From: Myxococcales bacterium
GTDB lineage: Bacteria; Myxococcota_A; UBA9042; GCA-2863065
Assembly: GCA_018780435.1 (NCBI GenBank)
Contig: JADMJS010000290.1
Location: forward strand, 1-40,965
DNA: 40,965 bases
Direction: 5' to 3'
In this document: positions 36,925 to 40,965 of the stretch, piece after piece
Layout: every line of letters begins with the position of its first letter
How positions within the stretch are numbered: the stretch's first letter is position 1
Notes under the pieces: generated by a model
The model's input: the letters and a program-made list of their open reading frames with translations, nothing else
Told to the model about the DNA's origin: nothing
Databases searched by the model: none
Translations under genes and position numbers: made by a program

Positions 36925-37992
36925 ATGGCACAGAAGCGCGACTACTACGAAGTTCTGGGCGTCGCCCGCGATGCGGACGGCAAGGCCGTCAAGACTGCTT
37001 ATCGTCAGCTGGCGATGAAGTACCACCCGGATCAGAACCCGGGGGACGCGTCGGCGGAAGAGAAGTTCAAAGAGGTGTCGGAGGCCTACGAAGTCCTCTC
37101 CGACAACGACAAACGCAACATCTACGACAAGTTCGGCCATGCCGGCCTCGAGCAGCGCGGCTATCAGGGCGCCTCCGGCGGGATCGAGGACATCCTCTCC
37201 CGAATGGGCGACATCTTCGGCGGCGACATGTTCGGCGACCTCTTCGGCTTCAATCGCCGACGCGGGCCGGGCAAGGGCCAGGATCTCGGCTACGAGCTCG
37301 AGCTCACCTTCGAAGAAGCCGCGTTCGGCGTGGCCAAGACCCTCGAGTTTCATCGCCAAGCCAAGTGCAAGCCCTGTGAGGGGTCGGGCGCCGAGCCCGG
37401 CACCAAGAAGACCCCTTGCGTCCAGTGCGCTGGGCGTGGCGTCGTGATCATGAGCCAGGGGATCCTGCGCATGCAGGTGCAGTGCACTCGCTGTGGCGGT
37501 GCTGGCGAGATGATCGCGACCCCGTGCAAGGTCTGTCGCGGTCAGGGCGTAGTGAAGGAGCCGGTCAAGGTGACCGTGAACATCCCGGCGGGCGTCGACA
37601 ACGGCACCCGCGTGCGGAAGCCGGGCGAGGGCATGCCCGCACCGCCGGGCGGCCAGCCGGGCGACCTCGTGGTGATGATCGCGATCAAGGAACACGAGCT
37701 CTTCTCGCGTGAAGACGCCGACGTGCATGCCGAGGTCGACGTGCCGTTCGCCGTGGCGGCGCTCGGTGGGGAGATCGAGGTCGAAACGCTCGACGGCAAG
37801 GCCAAGATCGACGTCTTCCCCGGCACACAGCATGGCGAAGTAGTCACGTTGCGTGGGAAGGGGATCCCGCGTCTCAACGGGAATGGGCGCGGTCATCACC
37901 ACGCCCACGTGGCGGTCGTGGTCCCGAAGCGGCTCTCGAAAAAGCAGAAGCAGCTGTTGCTCGAGTTCATGGCGGCCGGCAGTGACGAGTGA
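36925..37992 (+). CDS. dnaJ: Chaperone protein DnaJ
   Basis: 355 residues, DnaJ type I. The J domain (about 5-70) has YHPD (HPD at 34-36) that stimulates DnaK. A Gly/Phe-rich stretch (about 75-118) has [14 protein letters not shown]. Four zinc-binding CxxCxGxG motifs (Cys148/151, 165/168, 187/190, 201/204) make two zinc centres. The C-terminal peptide-binding domains run to about 340. Length is slightly short for DnaJ but all domains are whole. It works with DnaK/GrpE in the cytoplasm; neither gene is adjacent. The next gene begins 10 bases later and is probably cotranscribed. Confidence 0.96.
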   Translation: MAQKRDYYEVLGVARDADGKAVKTAYRQLAMKYHPDQNPGDASAEEKFKEVSEAYEVLSDNDKRNIYDKFGHAGLEQRGYQGASGGIEDILSRMGDIFGGDMFGDLFGFNRRRGPGKGQDLGYELELTFEEAAFGVAKTLEFHRQAKCKPCEGSGAEPGTKKTPCVQCAGRGVVIMSQGILRMQVQCTRCGGAGEMIATPCKVCRGQGVVKEPVKVTVNIPAGVDNGTRVRKPGEGMPAPPGGQPGDLVVMIAIKEHELFSREDADVHAEVDVPFAVAALGGEIEVETLDGKAKIDVFPGTQHGEVVTLRGKGIPRLNGNGRGHHHAHVAVVVPKRLSKKQKQLLLEFMAAGSDE

Positions 37993-38002
37993 GGGGGCGC
38001 GT

Positions 38003-38623
38003 GTGACGACGGAAGCTCGGCGAGATTCGACGGACGGCACCGAAGTGGTTGGGGGGATGCGGCAGTGGCTCGTGCCGATGCCGGTCAAGGTGCTCCAAAT
38101 CCTGAGCGGCTACCTGCTCTTCCGATGGATCGTCATCCTCGCGGCCCGCCACCTCTTGGGCTTCGAGTCGGAGTGCCGGGTGCGCTTCGACGGCGACCGA
38201 CTTCGTCTCACCCGGACCTCGCGCCTTCTGGGGCGCACGATCTCGGAGTCGGAAGAGGTCGTGCTCGGCAAGGACGTGCTGATGGTCGGCTACGAGCGCC
38301 GTTACCCACACATGCTCCTCCTGCTCGGCGCGCTCGGGCTCCTGCTGGGCGCCATCGTCGGCGTGGGCTGGATCGTCGACGGGATTCAGGCGAGCTATGT
38401 GCCCATCGCCATCTTTGGCCTCGGCGCGCTGGCAGTCGGGGTTGGCTTCGACGTCGGGCTGGGCGCACTCGCGGACTACATCGGTCCTCGAGGGGGCCTG
38501 ATGCTGACGCTTCGGAAGGACGCGTCAGTTCAGCTCTTCGCGAGTCGCTTTCGCATCGTTGGCGTCCCGGAAGAGGGCGCTCGAAAGCTCCTCGAAGCGA
38601 TCGAAGCCGGCGCACGCCCCTGA
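38003..38623 (+). CDS. Putative two-helix membrane protein, unknown function
   Basis: 206 residues from GTG 38003 (GAGGGG 6 bases upstream and only 10 bases after dnaJ stop); ATG 38057 after a G-run is an alternative that drops 18 residues. The part before the helices (about 30-95) is mixed ([25 protein letters not shown], then [20 protein letters not shown]). Two strong helices follow, [21 protein letters not shown] and [22 protein letters not shown] last cytoplasmic-looking segment ([21 protein letters not shown]) resembles the tail of a small PH-like membrane module; that is inference. No family is recognised. Confidence 0.7.
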   Translation: MTTEARRDSTDGTEVVGGMRQWLVPMPVKVLQILSGYLLFRWIVILAARHLLGFESECRVRFDGDRLRLTRTSRLLGRTISESEEVVLGKDVLMVGYERRYPHMLLLLGALGLLLGAIVGVGWIVDGIQASYVPIAIFGLGALAVGVGFDVGLGALADYIGPRGGLMLTLRKDASVQLFASRFRIVGVPEEGARKLLEAIEAGARP

Positions 38624-38702
38624 CGCGGCGGGCCCTCGGCACCGGGCCACCTCGAACATGCCGTCGTGGGTGCCCGTACACGCCGGTGCTGCTGCGGGCA
38701 GC

Positions 38703-40724
38703 TCAGTCCTCGTCGGACGTGGACTCGGGCTGGATGACGCGATTTCGACCACTTCGTTTGCCCATGTAGAGGCGTTCGTCGGCGACCGACACGAGCGCTT
38801 CCAGCGTGTCACCGTCATCCGGACAGGATGCGATCCCCGCAGTGAACGAGACGTGGAAGGTGCCGCGTTCGCCTTCAAAGGGCAGGTCGCGAACCTCGGC
38901 CAAGAGCCGCTCGACCACGCCGGCCCCGACCTTGGGGGACTCGCCTGGGAGCACGACGATGAGCTCTTCGCCGCCCCAACGACCCATGATGTCGTAGACG
39001 CGGAAGCTGCGCCGCATCAAGGCGCCGATACCTTCGAGCACCCGGTCTCCCGCCATGTGCCCCTGCTCGTCGTTCACCTGTTTGAAGCGATCGAGGTCGA
39101 TGAGCGCGAGCGTGAGTGGGCGGCCGTGACGTCGCGCCTCCTGGATGGCCGCGTTGAGCTGGCGGGCGAAGGCTCGTCGGATCATGAGCCCGGTCGTCGG
39201 ATCGATCTCCGAGGCGCGGCGCATCAAGTGAGCGCGATCCAAGCGGACGCGCACGCGCGTCAGGAGCTCTTCTGGGAGCACGGGTTTGGTCAGGTAGTCG
39301 TCGCAACCGGCGGCGAAGGCCGCGACGAGAGTCTCGCGATCGCCTCGCCCCGTCGCGAGGACGATCGGAACCTCGTCCCATCGCGGTGTCAGGCGAATGG
39401 TGCGGCAGAGGTCGAGACCCGTGATCTTCGGCAGGAAGATATCCGCGAGGACCAGGTCGGGCCGAAAGGTGTCCATCGACTCAAGCGCCGTGTCGGCGTC
39501 GTGGACGGTCTTCGTGTCGATGGAGGCGGCGCCGAGGAGGGCGACGACGTGTTCGGCAAAGTCATCGTCATCGTCCACCACGAGGACCCGAGGTCGGTTG
39601 CGACGGGAGAGAGAGACCAGCTCACCGGCGAGGTCCAGCACCGAGTCGAGCTCGACGGGCTTCGAGAGGAAACGAATGGCCCCGGCGTGGGCCGCTGCGG
39701 CCCGTGTCTGTAGGCTCGAATTGGCAGAGACGAAGGCGACGGGGAGCTGCTCGTGACGCGGTAGGAAGCGCAGCTGGCGAACCAGGGCAAAAGAGGGCTG
39801 CCCCCCGAGGTCGACGTCGACGATGGCGCCGTCAATAGGAAGGACGCTCGCGATAGCCAGCGCCTCGTCGACCGTCGTGGCCGGGATAACGTCGATGGCG
39901 CTCCGCGTCGCGATGGTGCCCACGAGGCGCAGGAAGTCCGGATCGTCGTCGACCACGAGGACCCGACCGGGTGGCGATCCCGCGAGGGCCCCCATGTCGA
40001 GCCGCCGCGGGGCGGTGACGACGCCATCGCGTGCTTCGGCGAGAGCCACGTCGACGTCGTGCCAGAGTGTGCCCTGAGGGCCTTCCGGCGGTGGACACTC
40101 GCCGGACGTCACCACGCCGCGCAGGGACTCTTCGATGCGCCCGAACGCGCTGCTGACGCCTGTGAAGCCGTAGCTGCCGGCCGTCCCGCGCAAGCGGTGG
40201 GCGATGCTGATGGCCGCATCGAGTGCGTCGCGCGTCCCACGGAGGCGCGCATCGGCGATGAGCCGCTCCGCGTCCGCGAGGCGACCTGGGAGCTTCGCGC
40301 CGTATTGCATTCGCAGCGTCGAGAGGACGTCGCGTACACGTTCGGTGAGCTGAAGGGCAGAGCCAAAGAGCGCGTCGAGCTCGCTTGCCAGCGAGGAGAC
40401 ATCCAGGGGCTTGTGGACGATGAGGCTGACGCCAAGCTCCTCGCGGAGCCGCGCATGCGAGCCGGGATCGCGCCAGAACGCCGACACGAACGCCATACGC
40501 GTGTCGTCTCCGACGCGTCGGCGACGTGCAATCCAGTCGATCCCGGTGGCATCGGGCAGTAGGCCGTCGACGACGACCAGGTCTGGCCGCTGCTGCAATA
40601 ATGCGAAGTCCGCGTCCTTGGCCGAGCCGACCTCCTTTACGTCGTGCCCGAGCGCTGTCAGTGCGGAGGCGAGGCTCGCTCGGAACTCGATATCGTCGTC
40701 GATGAGGAGGATGCGTCTTACCAT
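38703..40724 (-). CDS. Multi-receiver diguanylate cyclase: REC-Hpt-REC-REC-GGDEF
   Basis: 673 residues. REC1 (about 3-118) has DD at 9-10, phospho-acceptor Asp53 and Lys105. An Hpt-like helical domain (about 125-235) has the phospho-accepting His176 in AHRLRGTAGSYG. REC2 (about 254-370) has Asp303 and REC3 (about 378-495) has Asp428 and Lys480. The GGDEF domain (about 505-662) has GGEEL at 584-588 and the inhibitory RxxD at 575-578, five residues ahead, so it should make cyclic di-GMP and be feedback-inhibited. It has no sensor or membrane segment: signals must arrive by phosphotransfer from a separate histidine kinase, none of which is in this window. It is followed by no gene on its strand here. 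Confidence 0.93.
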   Translation of the reverse strand: MVRRILLIDDDIEFRASLASALTALGHDVKEVGSAKDADFALLQQRPDLVVVDGLLPDATGIDWIARRRRVGDDTRMAFVSAFWRDPGSHARLREELGVSLIVHKPLDVSSLASELDALFGSALQLTERVRDVLSTLRMQYGAKLPGRLADAERLIADARLRGTRDALDAAISIAHRLRGTAGSYGFTGVSSAFGRIEESLRGVVTSGECPPPEGPQGTLWHDVDVALAEARDGVVTAPRRLDMGALAGSPPGRVLVVDDDPDFLRLVGTIATRSAIDVIPATTVDEALAIASVLPIDGAIVDVDLGGQPSFALVRQLRFLPRHEQLPVAFVSANSSLQTRAAAAHAGAIRFLSKPVELDSVLDLAGELVSLSRRNRPRVLVVDDDDDFAEHVVALLGAASIDTKTVHDADTALESMDTFRPDLVLADIFLPKITGLDLCRTIRLTPRWDEVPIVLATGRGDRETLVAAFAAGCDDYLTKPVLPEELLTRVRVRLDRAHLMRRASEIDPTTGLMIRRAFARQLNAAIQEARRHGRPLTLALIDLDRFKQVNDEQGHMAGDRVLEGIGALMRRSFRVYDIMGRWGGEELIVVLPGESPKVGAGVVERLLAEVRDLPFEGERGTFHVSFTAGIASCPDDGDTLEALVSVADERLYMGKRSGRNRVIQPESTSDED

Positions 40725-40920
40725 CGAACAGGAGTGTGCCGTGCCGGCCGTCGCGCGTCACGAAAGCAGATGATGGGGCGCGACGCCACGCCCGTCATGC
40801 TCGGAGTCACCGGCCGAAGATGCAGCGAAATCGTGTCCCGTGGATTGGCCTCGACCTCCCATCCGCGGAGGCCGCGATGGCTAGGATGCCGCTGTTCTTC
40901 GGACCGAGCAGGCCGAAGCG

Positions 40921-40965
40921 ATGTCGTACGGGAGCAAGGAAGATGTCGAGAAACGCCCGGAGCGT
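40921..40965 (+). CDS. Possible start of an unidentified gene leaving the window
   Basis: From ATG 40921 the frame reads MSYGSKEDVEKRPER and is open to the window end. It is too short to identify. A rough sigma-54-like spacing (TGGC at 40878-40881 and CCGC at 40889-40892) lies 40 bases upstream but matches the consensus poorly. The 196 bases between it and 40724 otherwise show nothing firm. Confidence 0.3.
   Translation, partial: MSYGSKEDVEKRPER

Noticed and set aside
36679..38088. Long N-terminal extension of the EF-G frame
   Set aside because: It is antisense to dnaJ, and its His/Asp-rich composition is that of a shadow; normal EF-G begins at 36678.
40878..40892. Sigma-54 promoter ahead of the last partial gene
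   Set aside because: The -12 element reads CCGC, not TTGC; only the spacing fits.

Overview
The window is G+C-rich, densely coded and fits a myxobacterium-like member of the Myxococcota (old Deltaproteobacteria). The main clue is that two secreted proteins (genes at 18936-20228 and 29929-33591) end in a Cys/Pro element, a hydrophobic helix and an Arg cluster, the MYXO-CTERM sorting tail typical of that phylum. Many large Cys-rich lipoproteins, FHA and VWA modules and a multi-receiver signalling protein agree with this. I saw no tRNA, rRNA, CRISPR array, insertion sequence or phage gene.

Layout. 1-2567 (+): 3' end of a histidine ammonia-lyase gene, an exported TolB-like/beta-barrel protein and a small lipoprotein. 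2572-4122 (-): an exported VWA protein with one membrane helix and a C-terminal FHA domain. It is divergent from a 9.8-kb gene (4423-14238, +) for a 3271-residue lipoprotein. That protein has a Cys-rich head, MopE-like and thrombospondin-3-like acidic motifs, 22 Ig-like repeats, one Fn3-like domain and 14 RCC1 blades, with a Cys pair in every Ig repeat and every blade. 14349-14896 (+): a ribbon-helix-helix antitoxin and a ParE-type toxin gene interrupted by one amber codon.

14915-20228 (-): YihY/BrkB membrane protein, TPR-like lipoprotein, amidase and a Cys-rich MYXO-CTERM protein. 20441-27893 (-): B12-binding radical SAM protein, GT39-like membrane protein, a GH10-like protein lacking its nucleophile, a HEAT-like/coiled-coil lipoprotein and a one-helix membrane protein.

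28085-29852 (+): enolase and an overlapping small lipoprotein. 29929-33591 (-): a large subtilase-like/FG-GAP/MYXO-CTERM protein whose catalytic Ser and oxyanion Asn appear replaced. 33858-34592 (+): a calcineurin-like phosphoesterase. 34609-36678 (-) and 36925-38623 (+): EF-G divergent from DnaJ and a small membrane protein. 38703-40724 (-): a REC-Hpt-REC-REC-GGDEF diguanylate cyclase. A possible new gene starts at 40921 and leaves the window.

The core metabolic and translation genes (hutH, eno, fusA, dnaJ) are ordinary. The interest lies in the cell-surface genes: the disulfide-rich giant lipoprotein with its divergent VWA-FHA partner, and two enzyme folds (subtilase, GH10) that seem to be kept as non-catalytic scaffolds. 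The amber-interrupted toxin beside an intact antitoxin is the clearest single-base event.
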